A stretch of 64,000 nucleotides of DNA from Marthasterias glacialis (taxonomy: Eukaryota; Echinodermata; Asteroidea; Forcipulatida; Asteriidae): contig OU452222.1 in NCBI GenBank assembly GCA_911728455.2, forward strand, positions 26,030,923-26,094,922. The letters run 5' to 3'. The notes beneath the pieces were generated by a model. The model was not told the origin of the DNA. It ran no database searches and was given only the letters and a program-made list of their open reading frames with translations. A program made the translations under genes and the position numbers. Numbering within the stretch: position 1 is the stretch's first letter; every line of letters begins with the position of its first letter. Below, piece by piece: positions 1 to 14,103 of this stretch.

Positions 1-179
1 TTGAACTCAACATTCATTTTTAATTGTCGTTCAAGTTTTTCTTTAAATATTTGCTAAATACTAAGCATAACGCCTTGTGGGAAAAGAGTAAAATATTAGT
101 GGAATTTGATGAAGTGAGTTGCAATTGGGGTTTTTTTTAATCTTTTTTTTAGGGGGGGTGGGATGGGGGATGTAGAAAA

Positions 180-700
180 AGTCTCTAAGGTGAGATGTGA
201 TCCACCAGAGCTGAAGACATCTTCAATCACATTTTAAACTCTCCAAAATCCCCTCACTCCATGTCTAAGAAATACACATCATGGATTAAGCCATCACTGT
301 GTCACTCTGGACCCCCGATCGTTCCTTCTCATCTATGAACACACACCAGACTCACACACATGCAGCAGCTGACAGTCCGAGATGTGTGTTTGATCAATGG
401 AACAATAATCTTCACTGGTGACAGATGGGAGTCAGAGGAGAATTGTTCCCAGACTCCAGACATGATTTGGGGACTGATTATTACAACACCACAGCCTATT
501 TTATGATTCCCCCCTTCCTCGGAAGAAATCAAATATGCTAATTAAGTATTATGCTAATAGTTTTTTTTGTAGGCGTTGAATATTCATGAGAGTTCTCGAA
601 CAATGATAATAAATAGGTCTGACGTGTGTGTATTAAACCGGTGGATAATCAGCTCTTATTGATTAAAAATGTCATTAAATAGCAATTAAACTAAATTTAC
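180..700. promoter_or_regulatory. Candidate enhancer: Sox, POU and MEIS/E-box words clustered
   Basis: Low-repeat sequence holding a Sox-type word GGAACAATAATC (399-410), a TGACAGATGG word (419-428, MEIS TGACAG overlapping E-box CAGATG), an inverted Sox word GAATTGTTCCC (440-450), octamer-like ATGCTAATTAAG (535-546), a second ATGCTAAT (551-558) and TGAATATTCATGAG (577-590, POU-like). The density and variety of these words is higher than in neighbouring sequence. Function is inferred from motif clustering only. The ORF at 329-532 (minus) shows no protein features. Confidence 0.3.
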
Positions 701-716
701 ATTTGAAATGCACTTA

Positions 717-773
717 GAGCCTTTTCGAAGTCACGGATTCTGCTTGGAAGCCTCTGCGGTTTCGGAAAGGGGC
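717..773. mobile_element. Family B short foldback element, degenerate copy
   Basis: About 57 bases beginning GCCTTTTCGAAGTCACGG and ending in a weak inverted version (TTTCGGAAAGGGGC). The left end matches the terminal sequence of two fuller copies at 6838-6970 and 24894-25039. No coding capacity. It is immediately followed by a small inverted repeat, CTATACCA...GGTATAG (773-797). Confidence 0.4.
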
Positions 774-837
774 TATACCATACTTGGTTTGGTATAGTTC
801 TTCACCTTGTTACCACAGCATTAATCCTGATTCTCAT

Positions 838-870
838 GAGGGCCGGGCTATTTTCCCATTCTAGCCTAAG
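838..870 (+). repeat. Family D dispersed repeat fragment
   Basis: The sequence GGGCCGGGCTATTTTCCC followed by CTAGCCT recurs at 15982-16040 as GGGACCGGGCTATTTTCCC with TAGCCTCGG. A third copy of the downstream part is at 22083-22113. At 838 and 15982 the fragment lies beside a family A element, so the two may travel together or insert near each other. Confidence 0.4.
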
Positions 871-875
871 AGTGA

Positions 876-1003
876 GGCCATGTCTGAATTGGTGGCTACT
901 GCTACGGCTACTTCTTGATCAACACGTCATCATGAAGCAGAGGCTGAAAACAACCATAGCAACAGGCGCAGACTCAGCCAGAGCCGCTAATTCGGACACG
1001 GTC
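876..1003. mobile_element. Family A non-autonomous TIR element (MITE-like), copy 1
   Basis: A 128-base element. The left end is GGCCATGTCTGAATTGGTGG and the right end, reverse complemented, is GACCGTGTCCGAATTAGCGG, so the termini are inverted repeats. The interior carries a GGCTACTGCTACGGCTAC stretch mirrored by CAGCCAGAGCCGC near the other end. It is related to the copies at 15762-15890, 17120-17206 and 18901-19029. It encodes nothing. The superfamily cannot be set from the termini, and no clear target-site duplication is seen. Confidence 0.55.
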
Positions 1004-3114
1004 TAAATTTAGTGAAGGGGGAAATGATGGCCAAGGTTTCTTGGCAAAGGTGGGATCAATTTCGTCCCTCCGAAGTCCGAAGTTTTCTTTTTCCTCTTGT
1101 TTTAAATCAGCTTTCATAAAGATCAGGAAATATTTCTTATCTAATTTATTTGCTAAGGAGTTTATTGCAGGAAACAGTCGATGCCATGGAGTTTTGATAG
1201 TAATGTTTTTTTTCTGCTCAGCAAGATCGCTCTGTGCTTAGCATATTTGTGTGCTATTAAGCAGCATTATCCAACTGTGTCCTCCCAGTACGAATTATGG
1301 CGTCCCACGCATTATAGACATACACAAAAATGACAAATACGAACAATAATGACCATCCATCGGAATGTAGCTCAAGGGAATTAAGATTCCAGACATCTCA
1401 TGAGAGTTTGTTCTTCTTCTTCGTTTTTTTTTGAAAAAGTTCATTTAGGAAATGAGGTTTTCTTTTCTTCTTTCTATATCTGTCTCAATACTTAGAGTGG
1501 GAAATAAGAGGGTAGCTCTGATTAAAACTTGTAGAAATGTTTGCTCGTGATTGCCATTCATGTTGCGGGAAGTCCAATCTATTGGTTGATCTTAGGTTTG
1601 TGTAGTTGATTATTTTACCCATGAATAGCGCTAACCTGGTTATCTTTGGAGTTCCTTTCTGACTAGTAAGTGGATTTATTTTCTATAAACCCTCAACCTG
1701 GATGACAGCAATGAGCCCCGGACGATCTGGTCTTTTGTAGGAATGGTCTGCACGCCGTTGGTATTCCCATTTCGATGATTTGACGGTGATCCTCTGGGAG
1801 CTAACCTCCACCAAAGAAGTGGTTGCAAATTTTGTGTTCTCGTATTGTCATATAAAGGAAGAAAAATGCAGGTTTTTTTTTACATACTCATCGGCAATAT
1901 ATTTGAGTTTTTCTGATCGAAAAGAACGAATTTCAAATGCGGTTATCAATCACCACGGGATATTGTTGGGGGTTGTTTCATGGGGGTAGGCCTAATGCAT
2001 GAAGTATAGAATTTTGGAGCAAATTAAGGGAATGTTGATTACTTTAAAGAAAGTTTGCTTGCAAGTTTTAGCCCAAGACACTTCTCCTGTGTGTTTAACA
2101 TACGATTACCCTTCAATTTGTGTTCAACCTTCTTTTAGTCTTTGGTAAAGTAGTTGACGTGGCTGATAAATGAACCTTTTCGTGCCTCGGAGAGGTGAAC
2201 ACCCATCTCAAGGATGTCTAAGTCAACGGTCAATGGTTAATTTTGCAGCGTGCGGCGGGTAAGGGGGCTCGTGGGGGTGAAGCCGTTTGGGATGGACGAG
2301 GAAATTGAAGAAAAAACAGATAGCATTGTTATAGATAATACATTATAAATTCCAATTTGATGATAAATAATATTGAAAAATGGTATAATGCAGTTAGTAA
2401 GTTCAGTTTCGTGTTTAAACATTCTCCAAGAATAATCGTATTTAAATAAAATCTGAGATTAATTTACATTATATAAAAAATTGAAAGTGACAATTGTTAT
2501 AAAAGTGTCATTAGTGTCAAATTCAGTATCATAGCCAACCTCAATCTTTTTTTCAAAATAATGATATCATGCTTAATTAAGTGGCCATTGTTTTTCCAGA
2601 ATTTCTTTCCAAAGATTTACGGGAGAACAATCAATCGGGCATTCAGATTGGCTCAGTGGTCTCCGTTCTTCCCCGCTGTTTTCTCCTCTATTCACCCGGT
2701 TCAAAACCCAGACCGGAACCTTTGTGCTTTTGCAGTCCCTGTGTGGGGTTTTCCCTATTTGGGGTTTTCCTCCCGTATCTTAAAATGACATTTCTTCATC
2801 ATCTTCTCTCACACAAATATCTTTAGGGTCACAGTGCTATTCAGTTTTGAGAGTCTCTTGGTTTCATTACCAGAAAGATATAATAATAAGAAGTGATTTA
2901 AAGTGCCATGCCCCCCCCCCAGCTCAGAGCCCTTGCCCCCCCCTGCCCCCCAATTGAGATGCAAAGATTAATGAATCGATACAGCGTATGTATTTCCCCC
3001 TCTTGCCCCCCCCCCCCAGTGGAAAAGTCTAGTTTTCCCCACTGTCATAACCTTTACTTACGGTATTATTACATAAATATGTGTTACTCGGGTTGGACTA
3101 CAGGAGACTGTGAC
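1004..3114. other. No gene recognised; AT-rich intergenic sequence
   Basis: Several ORFs of 60-94 codons occur, all without recognisable domains, and some overlap each other in different frames (2561-2788 and 2581-2826). Homopolymer C tracts occur at about 2910 and 3005-3017. I see no repeat copy, RNA gene or splice-bounded exon here. Confidence 0.5.
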
Positions 3115-3510
3115 TTAAAGGCAAAGTATACCTTTGGTTTTTGGAACCGTACGTTTGCCTTGATGCTATATAATTGTAGATATATACCATAAAACTAACC
3201 TGTGTAAATTTCATTTCAAAAGGTGGCAGCGTTTTTGAGATATCGCCAAAAATCTGGAGCGGTTGCGTTCACGCAGAAGAAGTATCCGTCATTGGAATAC
3301 ACATTCTGAGAAGCGTTACGGCCATAACGCTTCTCAGATTCAAGTTTTTGGGGGATAAAAAGTGATATATTTTTCCGTAACTGCAGTACTTCGAAGTGAA
3401 ACGTTTCTCAAAATGCATTATACTATCCAAAGCTGCCGTACTCCTTACCAAGTAAGTTTTTATTGCCAAAAATTTGCAGAGTCATTACCAAACGTATGCA
3501 ATGCCTTTAA
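3115..3510. mobile_element. Family H MITE-like element, copy 1
   Basis: A 396-base element with terminal inverted repeats: left TTAAAGGCAAAGTATACCTT, right end reverse complement TTAAAGGCATTGCATACGTT. A near-perfect 32-base palindrome sits in the middle (3306-3337, arm CTGAGAAGCGTTA). The internal sequence TAGATATATACCATAAAACT and the phrase AATCTGGAGCGGTT are also found, in inverse orientation, in copy 2 at 14984-15346. The ORFs crossing it (3269-3469 and 3362-3667) are by-products. Confidence 0.6.
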
Positions 3511-4482
3511 CTCCGCCTTCTCCTTTAAGGAATCCCCGGGCTTGAAAGCAAGGGGTGGTGTCCAGGAATGTTTCCGCTCCAAATTGTTTGAAATGGCTTG
3601 GGGCTCCCAGCCTTGCGGTCACTACCTTTGCCTGCCGGACCCACGACCAGAGGCTATAAATGACTAGGATGGGCCCACCATTTTCCCGCCGAAATCTAAA
3701 GACAATTTGTTGCATGATCGCTATGTGGGAAACATTCTTCGAACTGAACCATGTCACAGATGGTCACTTAACGTCATTGATTTTTTTTTTTTTGAGATTT
3801 TTTTTTATACAACAAAAGTGTATTTAGTCTATGATTTTATCTCATGAAAAAACGAGACCTTGTTTTTTTACGGTTCACCTTAAGGCCATGTAATAAAGTG
3901 ACTTGTTGGCTATAAATGAACGGTTTGGCTGCCATCCCGTCCAAGGGATTGCCAAGCTCAACACTTGTTCTCATGAACTTCTACTAGTGGTTTTATTTAA
4001 TAAACACACAATTCGTATTTACAGAAGGAACATGACTTCACTATGATTTCGGTGCTGGACGACTCTGTCGGTGCCACACCCAAAGGGTGCAGACCACGAG
4101 GGGACGGCGCGCGTACATTTTATACTTGGTGTTTACCATAGTGTTACATAATTACCAGGCGAGGATTTCTGCCTCCGTGCAATAATCAGGTGAATACAAA
4201 TACCATGGTTAGTTGAGCGTAAAATGGAACAATCGATGGGTGTATAACAGAAATAAGTCAGGTTGAACCGTCTTCATCAGACCATCAACCATGCATTTTT
4301 GTTTCCTTCTTTGACCTTGTCTTCTTATGTTCTTTGACCTTATCTTCAAATCAGAAAAAAATGCCATTACGTGTACCGATCAAGTCATCTCCTGTGACTA
4401 CATACAAACACCCGCTACAATGCTAACTCAAGGATCCACGCTAAACCAGGTAACGATTCGGCTTTATGATGGGTTGTCGAAA
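3511..4482. other. No firm gene; weak exon-like segments
   Basis: Two plus-strand stretches look exon-like but do not fit together. One follows a TTTACAG acceptor near 4024 and runs open for 38 codons to a TAG at 4141. The other, 4355-4449, lies between TTCAAATCAG and AACCAG|GTAACG in an open frame. The first ends in a stop before the second begins, so they cannot be consecutive exons of one coding frame. Neither peptide is recognised. The minus-strand AATAAA at 3992-3997 may serve the candidate exon at 4483-4815. Confidence 0.3.
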
Positions 4483-4815
4483 CTAACTTATACCCACTTT
4501 GTCAAACAGTCTCTTTAACCGGTTAATACGATTTTCTATATTTGGCGGCTTCTTTGCGGGACATATTTCTTTGTTTGCACGCCCTGTTTTAGCCTCTCTC
4601 AAAAAGTGCTGAATTTGACCACCATTGAGGCCAAGTGTCATCGAAACATTTTCCAAGAAGGCCACAGTATAGTTCCAAGACAGTCTCCGACACAATGCAA
4701 TAATCACCTGACTGTCACTTTCGAGATTGTCTAAATATACCGTCCCAGCGTCCTTTCCAGCGTTCCCACCTTTTGCTGGGTCGACTATGGGGGAAGATTC
4801 TCTCATATTCATCAG
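4483..4815 (-). CDS. Candidate terminal coding exon, unknown product
   Basis: A minus-strand reading frame of about 110 codons ends in TAG at 4483. At its upstream edge a good 3' splice site is visible: a pyrimidine-rich run (CTCCTTTCCC..TTTTCCCC) followed by CAG, with exon start near 4815 and an in-frame ATG at 4812. The protein looks like ordinary coding composition: charged and hydrophobic residues alternate, helix-like stretches sit around VIIALCRRLSW and NRINRLKRLFDKVGIS, and there is no low complexity. The helical spacing is faintly reminiscent of a Death-fold domain, but I do not claim membership. A minus-strand AATAAA (plus-strand TTTATT at 3992-3997) lies about 0.5 kb downstream and could be a poly(A) signal. 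No upstream exon was identified. It may equally be a chance ORF. Confidence 0.25.
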   Translation of the reverse strand: MMNMRESSPIVDPAKGGNAGKDAGTVYLDNLESDSQVIIALCRRLSWNYTVAFLENVSMTLGLNGGQIQHFLREAKTGRANKEICPAKKPPNIENRINRLKRLFDKVGIS

Positions 4816-5097
4816 CTGTACTGGCGGGGAAAATTGGGAAAGGAGGCTGGGTGGGTGACTTGAGAGGAGACTGCTGTCACGGACTAAGTGTCAAGCTAAC
4901 AGTCAAATGTCCACCTTAAAAATCGTATATTTCAACTGCACTATACCAGGTACGCGTATACCGTGTGTATACATGCACAGTGGAGCATTATCCAACATAC
5001 AGGAATAGCTGCACTTTATGTATGGAAATGAAACACTAAGATCTGACGCTTTCAACACCTTCTGTGTAGTATTTGAAGGCTTCGTGGCATCATAGAT

Positions 5098-5890
5098 AAT
5101 GATACAGAATGACATTATACAAAGTTGCAGAGTGAATTGTTCATGTAACATGAAAACGCAATGTTACAGAGTGGAATCACTAATGGTGTATTACAGAATG
5201 CGATCAAAACGTTACATAATGAAATAACGTCGTGACAGGATAAAAATCAAATAATTTTGGAACTGTCTTGAATTCCAGTGTCACAGAATGGAATAACAGT
5301 GTTTACCGAAGAACATTTCAATGTTACAGAATGAAATTTCAATGCTACAGAATGAAAATTTCAAGGTTACTGAAGGCCCCCTCTCGTCCCATTTAGAAGG
5401 TTGTCAGCAAAAAAAAAATTAAAATGGATCCCACCATTAAACGCTTCCATTGTGTGAAAGTCACCATTTGGGTAAGATTTGTATCACCGGCGGCCATTTT
5501 GTTTTTCTCTCATTTAAACTTGTATAAACCAGAGTGATGCTGAAATGGCAGAAAAAGCCTGTCCCAATTGGCAGCACAACCGTTCTCATATTTATGTTGC
5601 ACACGGAGTTATTTTGTTTAACATTGAGATTTCATTCTGTTACATTAGAATTCAAATGGGTGACAAAATGATTTCATCATGTAACAATGTCATTTCATTC
5701 TGTGTGACATTACTATTTCATTCTGTAACATTTGAAATTCAATCGGGCAACAAAGTGATTTCACCAAAAATGTCATTTCATTCTGTGGAACATTGCCATG
5801 TCATTCTGCAACACTGAAATTCAATTAGTACAAACAAGCCCCAAAATGAAACAATGACATTTCATTCTATTTAACATTATTCAGTAACAC
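5098..5890. mobile_element. Foldback-type element with arms built of tandem units
   Basis: The left arm (about 5098-5372) repeats the unit TGTTACAGAATGAAAT in degenerate form, with CAGAATG or CAGAGTG words near 5105, 5128, 5167, 5194, 5286, 5327 and 5350. The right arm (about 5622-5890) carries the reverse complement, ATTTCATTCTGTAACA, again repeated, with CATTCT words near 5633, 5695, 5718, 5778, 5810 and 5861. The roughly 250-base centre lacks the unit. Long inverted arms made of short tandem repeats define foldback elements, including the TU elements described in sea urchins. No transposase is encoded. The ORF at 5545-5817 crosses the right arm and is not a gene. Confidence 0.55.
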
Positions 5891-6837
5891 TGATGGCCGC
5901 ACGGTAAATCTGTTTATGTGAGACTGAAACTGAATTGGATCAGCTTACAATATTATCAATACATCAACAGGAGTTGATATCTTACATCTGATAATATAAT
6001 ATTTCGGCTTTCCATCCCGAAGATAAAATTGTGTTTTGCTGACGGACGGGACGCAGTTCCTCACCGGAAGGGTCGTGAGAAGTTGAAGATTGTAACTCTT
6101 TCAATTTGACCAATATTTTGGTTTCACGCAGTGAGTCTGTAAAAACGTGCACAGTAAATGATATTCATATTTTCTGCGTTTTGTGTGAAACTAAACAACA
6201 GAGAAACCATCAAAATATTTGTTTCTGAAAATACTATATGATTATTATATTCACCGTTTTTTCTGTTTTTTTTAATTGATTCAATCAGACAAAAATTTAA
6301 CTCTTACTGTCAGGTTTTGTTAATGTTGCTTATGCCTCACCAGTGTTGTCAATTGCATAGTTTATTTAATTGTTGAATGCCTAATCTGTTGCATCTGTAC
6401 AGATTGGAAAATCCATCTCATTATTTTAAATTTTCTGAAACCCACCGTGGGGGAACACTTTCATGTCAGATTTGATGCTATTTTGAGATTCATAACTATC
6501 CGTAATATAATTATTTAGCGATATATGAGTTACTGACGTCATTATTTTAGGCAGTGTGGGGTTTTTGGTTCAGATATCCGATTGTAGGCCTTTAACAGTG
6601 ACCAATTATTATCTGACAAGGGAAAACACTGCACCTGTCAATTATTATGAAAAGGAAAGTTGAAGGAAAAGGGCAAGGTACAGATTCGATCTAGAAAACT
6701 GAACGATAAGTATTGACTATTCTAGATTGTCAACTGTCCAAGCAAATGAGCAAGACTGTTTAGGGTGAACTTTTTGAGGAGGGTTTGGTCATTATCCTGT
6801 GTAAATGAAAAAAAAATGCTCAGTCAAGTGAAGTGTG
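5891..6837. other. No gene or repeat recognised
   Basis: AT-rich sequence with short T and A runs. There are no open frames of note, no splice-bounded exon and no match to the repeat families described in this window. Confidence 0.5.
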
Positions 6838-6970
6838 GCTCTTTTCGAAATCACGGCCTGGGCTCCGACTAAGGCTTCGTCAGTTATTTTTTTAAAAACA
6901 AGCATTCTGATACGGGGATTTCAATTCATGTGGACGGAGCCTGAGCCGAAATCCTGCTTTTGAAAAGGCC
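6838..6970. mobile_element. Family B foldback/TIR element, copy 2
   Basis: The left end GCTCTTTTCGAAATCACGG is mirrored at the right by TTTTGAAAAGGCC. Subterminal GGGCTCCGACTAAGGC on the left corresponds to GGACGGAGCCTGAGCC on the right, so the arms pair over several tens of bases with mismatches. Similar to 24894-25039. Non-coding. Confidence 0.5.
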
Positions 6971-8614
6971 CTCTGCACACGCACACGCACAAATTCCTTG
7001 CGAACCCTACTCTAAAGTCGTGGATGATTCTTCTGCATTGTATAAATATCTAGATCATTCCGAGTTAATACAATTCTTAGACCTAACTATCGAGCCTGCG
7101 AGTAATAATTGATTCACAGCGTTAGAGCTTTTGTATATCCACGTAGCAAGGAAAACTGTCGGTCGGTTTTTTTTTCTAGCTGGATAATAATAGTACCTTC
7201 AACAACGTACCATTGATGAGGGATTTTGCAACCAGTGGTCAGCGGTGTTGTTTGTGAGATCTCCATGATTGAGATCGTTAGTGTTGAACCGGCAACAGTG
7301 ACTCTGAGATTATGCGGGACCGGTTCAGTTGGTGATGTTTTGAAGAAGAAAAAAAAGCACACCACTAAACAAAAAAAATCAGTGCATGCATTTTGTTTGA
7401 GTTCTTATCTCCCACGCTCTTTGTTATGCATATTAGAGGATCCAGCCGCCATTTGTAACTACAACACAAGCTCTAGTACAGACTGCTCTAGTGTCACCCT
7501 GGAAGATTCCATTTCGGGTGTTAATGAAAATTATTCCAGCAGCAAATTGCAAGCTTAAGTGAGTCAACAGGCCTACTGCCAGTTACAGAGACCCCCCCCC
7601 AAAAAAAAAAAAAAAAAAACTATGCAATATGCAAGAGGTTTGTTTGACTATAAACAATATCACATAATTGCATTTTCCCTCATTCGGTACCAGTTGTGTT
7701 TTGCATATATATATATACCTGCCAATGGTATAGTGTGGTTATGGTGGTGCAAACAACAAATATTGGACGGGTGTTGGTGGGGGGGATGGTGGTACACACG
7801 AGTTGTTCTTTTTGTTCGATTGTTGACTTATTGCCAATATCATTTCTTGCTTTCACTTGACACGCCGTCATCTGTGTTGACTCGGTGACAGTAAAAAACA
7901 ATAACTCCGGGGAGAAATGTTTTGGTGGATCTCCTTGTTGAAGGCCAGTGTATTGTTAAAACAAAAGTGGAATGTTTTAAAACAAACATTTGGTTTTTTG
8001 TACCCTGAGGGCTCAGATTGTACCGTGGCCGGCAGGGTAGCAATACAAGATTAGAACATCATTATCATACACGTGTTTGTTTTGATCACGGTGCTGTCAC
8101 GGCATGCCTTTAAAGCTTCCTCCATTGTTTCTACATCGTGTGCAGAGTTGAAAGTTGAAAGTTGAGAGCAGCAATTTTAAACAGCAAAATGTTACGAAAT
8201 GCCAAGGCAATGTGTCCCTTAAAACACGTGCGACCTTCGTCTTAAAGCTCGCCTTGCACTTTGCGATTCTTGCTAAAAATTCCCTTGTATTTCTCCTCTC
8301 TGTATAAAAGAGATGCTCATAATATAAAAGATGTATATAATTATGCGCACCTTTTTGTCCATACATGTTTAAATGTGTTTACTTACATATATACATACGG
8401 ACAATGAAGGGACGCATTTTAGTTAAATACAAATTGACCTTTTGAAGTGAATTACAAATCAAATTGTAAAAGAGCATAGGTTTATATCCATCCATTGGTG
8501 GAGTTATTAAGGGAAATGGATATGAAATGACGCAGTTTGGCAAAACCCTTTTCGTGACCGCAATTAAATAAAAAAAAAACGAAATCACTCGAAACAGAGA
8601 GGTTCTGTTCTCTG
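6971..8614. other. No gene recognised; contains a C9-A19 compound tract
   Basis: Short ORFs on both strands overlap one another (7114-7365 with 7226-7558; 7559-7888 with 7680-7901) and contain poly-K from A runs. A C tract joined to an A tract is at 7592-7619 and a short TA run at 7707-7718. I see no exon with convincing splice sites. Confidence 0.45.
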
Positions 8615-8729
8615 CGAGTGTCGAGTTTCGAGTTTCGAGTTCATTTTTTCTTTTTTCGAGTTCCGAGTTCGTTTTTTTAGTATAGTGTGTCGAGTCCATG
8701 TTTGTAGTTTTTTTCGAATTTCGAGTTTG
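8615..8729. repeat. Degenerate short-period repeat of CGAGTTT words
   Basis: About eight irregularly spaced TCGAGTTY words (reverse complement RAACTCGA) occur between 8615 and 8729, partly as perfect 7-base tandem steps near 8630-8640. This produces the lysine- and arginine-rich minus-strand frames seen across it, which I do not accept as coding. Confidence 0.5.
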
Positions 8730-9194
8730 GGATTTCTCACGCAAAAAAAAAATAACAATCCATTTTGACCAATGACATTGACGAAACTATAATGATGGTA
8801 AGTGTGACGTAATTCCACATTGATTATGTAAGTAAAGTTTAACAATTGGACTTGGCTTTTACAAATGTTCTTCAAAGACTCGAGGTCTCTTCTCACGTTT
8901 GTTGTCAAAAGAATCGCCTTTGAACGATGTAATGTGTGATTTTTGGTCAAATTAAACACAAGTGCATGCCAGCTTTGGAACCAGAAGTACCGATCACTTT
9001 GGGCGGTGCAGCAGATGCGCGCGCGTGTCACGCAATCACTTACTAACAGGATCACAAACCTCCAGCAAGTCAAAGCCTGTGCGTTCTACGTATACGCGAG
9101 CGTTAAAGGGCACAGTAATGGCGGGAAAACATTGTTACGTGACATTATTGAAATTTACCTAAAATGGATTGGTTTATGCCATAGTGTATCAGAC
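8730..9194. other. No gene recognised
   Basis: Overlapping ORFs in three frames (8585-9073 minus, 8943-9212 plus, 8962-9162 plus) have no recognisable domain. The section from about 9095 to 9233 may be the body of the element whose palindromic end is at 9195-9233. Confidence 0.4.
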
Positions 9195-9233
9195 CATGGA
9201 GGAAGAAAATAGATCTGTTTTTCTTCCTCCATG
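9195..9233. repeat. Near-perfect palindrome CATGGAGGAAGAAAA...TTTTTCTTCCTCCATG
   Basis: A 39-base inverted repeat whose arms are CATGGAGGAAGAAAA and TTTTTCTTCCTCCATG around an AGATCT-containing loop. A related degenerate palindrome with the same ATCATGGAGG start and AATAGATCT core is at 53739-53775. Recurrence of the same palindrome about 44 kb away suggests the fused ends or centre of a MITE family rather than chance. Confidence 0.45.
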
Positions 9234-10593
9234 ATCAGACGAAACTGTACAGGCACTGGTCACCAGTAATGAGCTCTGTGGTGTGAAATAATTATACACA
9301 TTTTATTCCCCAGTTGTTAGAAAATAGTCGTCGTTAATGCATCTAATTATGGTTTTATAATCCCACATGCTATAATGGTAATTACAGTATAGTGGGTACA
9401 TAATGCGTTCTTGACCAAAGGTATACTGTTCTGATAGTCCTTGTTATTTATAGCAGCAGATGGGTGTTTAGGATATGGGTCCCAGAAAAACTGAATTCAT
9501 TCCTGGAAAGTATCTCATACAATTAATTTGCATAGAGTCGACCCTAATCACCGTTTGTACGAGCGGTCAAACCCCCCGGCACTTATTAGACTTTTCCTAT
9601 TCTTCCAATCTGCCTTTTCAACCAAACCTTCAATTTCAACAAAAGGCCGTCCGTTCTTCATTCAACACATAGTGCTGGTCCTTTTTGCTCTATGATTCAA
9701 CGAATATCGTTTTGGGGGGGTTGTTGTTTGTTCCCGTTGAGTGGTTCCTTAACCCACACACACGCATGTGATCAGTCGGACCACAGTATCTTTCCCCCAA
9801 ATCACGCAGCCCACAGAAAGAAGAGAACAAAACTGCTATGATAGATCCGTATTATGTAATTCTCACTGTGGTATGCTCATGCCCTGGGGCCCCAAAACCC
9901 ATATTATTTGTACTGTCGCCACTGATTTGGTATGTGCATTAAATATGCATGATTGATTTCCCACCACCTAAGTGCACAAAATCTTTTGGGCGTTTTTTTT
10001 CTTCTTCGTTTTCCTTCTTTTTCTTCTTTTATAATAAAGACCCCCAAGACCTCGTAGACTGTCTTATGTCATCTTGCATTGTTGACGCTAAACTGTGGCA
10101 TTTGGTTATCAATTTGGCGCCCCCATACCCCCGAGTTATTAATACCTGAAATATGCAGCATATGCCGATTAAAATTGCGCTTTCTCCGAAGGCTTCAAGG
10201 TCTAACCACTTAAAGGGCATTTGGGGGAAGTTTAGAAGTGCGCAAAGTGAGTCAGACGTAATTGATTATGATCAGAAAATGGGAATATAATGCGCCGGCT
10301 TATCTTTTCAGCACCTAGGTCTTAAATAAGAGGCTTTCGGAGGAAAGTGACTGTCGTGTTGAGGTACAGGTGATAGTTTGGGATGAGATGGTCAGATCGG
10401 AGAGGCTCTCTTCGATGCGTTGCTTGCATCGCGGCTGCTTTTGTTGCGAAGGATTTTTTTTTTTTTTTTTTTTTTTGCGACCGTGTTTGTTTTTTATGAG
10501 TAGGCATACCGGTAACGATGTTTGTTTGAACTCGTGCGTGTCATCGCCATAGACTTCTTTTTCCCAGTCGTTTTTTCATTGTTTTGGGGTGTT
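9234..10593. other. No gene recognised
   Basis: The only ORFs are 60-66 codons, without features. A run of about 25 T is at 10452-10476. Nothing here matches the repeat families listed. Confidence 0.45.
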
Positions 10594-13370
<2,777 letters not shown>

Positions 13371-13660
13371 AGTAGTAAGCCTCCAGCCGCTCGTAAACAA
13401 TCCTAATGTATTCTTTATTCGCTGAACTTATTGTGATAATTTCCGTTGTGTCTTTTCGTCAAACAGTCTCCAGAAATCATTTGTGAAAGCGCCCAGTCAC
13501 TTCAACTGCTCGTGAGATGACGTCATAACGGGAAGCAACAACAACGGGGGGCTCGCTACTCACACATAATAACACACCACCGACGTTGATTAGCGATAAT
13601 AATGTAAGTACAGTTCATCTAAAGGTCAAAGTTGGCTATAATTTCATCTTATCCTGTCAA
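13371..13660. promoter_or_regulatory. Candidate regulatory block with CRE and nuclear-receptor words
   Basis: Contains a perfect cAMP-response palindrome TGACGTCA (about 13518-13525), an AAAGGTCAAAG word (about 13621-13631, extended nuclear-receptor half site), and several homeodomain-type cores (GATTAG, TAATA). Repeats are absent. Function is inferred from motifs only. Confidence 0.2.
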
Positions 13661-13894
13661 CCTGTGAAGGGGTTTTGATTAATGGTACAATGAAACTCGT
13701 CCTGACTTTCGATAACTCGACCTTGGCTTTTTATTCAACCAGTCAGGCTAGCATCATAATCCACGCTGCTTAAACGGCAAAGTGGCATCATCATTTCGTG
13801 TATTAATGTGAGACAGCAGATCTGGGTTAATATGACGAGAGACCGACAGAAGAGTGAGTTAAGGGGAAACCACTCGTTTGATGGTGGTGGTGAC

Positions 13895-14103
13895 ATAACA
13901 CCGGGCATGCCATGCTAGGGTTACAGTGCCCCTGCACCACCCGTGAACAGGTGGGGCTGGTCCGGCTACGGGCTTGAGTAGACCACCTGCCCGGTCCCGT
14001 AAGGCATCAGGGATCTTTCTTTGGAGTGATTGCAATGTGGGTCGTCATGATAAACCCTGGCGACGACCGGGGAAGAAGTGCATTGAAGAAGAAGAAGAGG
14101 GTC
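13895..14103 (+). other. Possible retroelement 3' end with GAA tail (unverified)
   Basis: A GC-rich block from about 13900 ends in (GAA)5 near 14085-14100, which resembles the simple-repeat tail of a non-LTR retroelement. It lies within a 112-codon plus-strand ORF (13974-14312) whose peptide runs into poly-Glu from the GAA repeat. No second copy is visible in the window, so the repeat assignment is a guess. Confidence 0.2.

Noticed and set aside
4024-4449. Two plus-strand exon-like segments as one gene
   Set aside because: The first ends in a stop before the second, and neither peptide is recognised.
8585-9073. 162-codon minus-strand ORF
   Set aside because: Its second half is translated simple repeat (CGAGTTT words and A runs) and the rest has no domain; two plus-strand ORFs overlap it.
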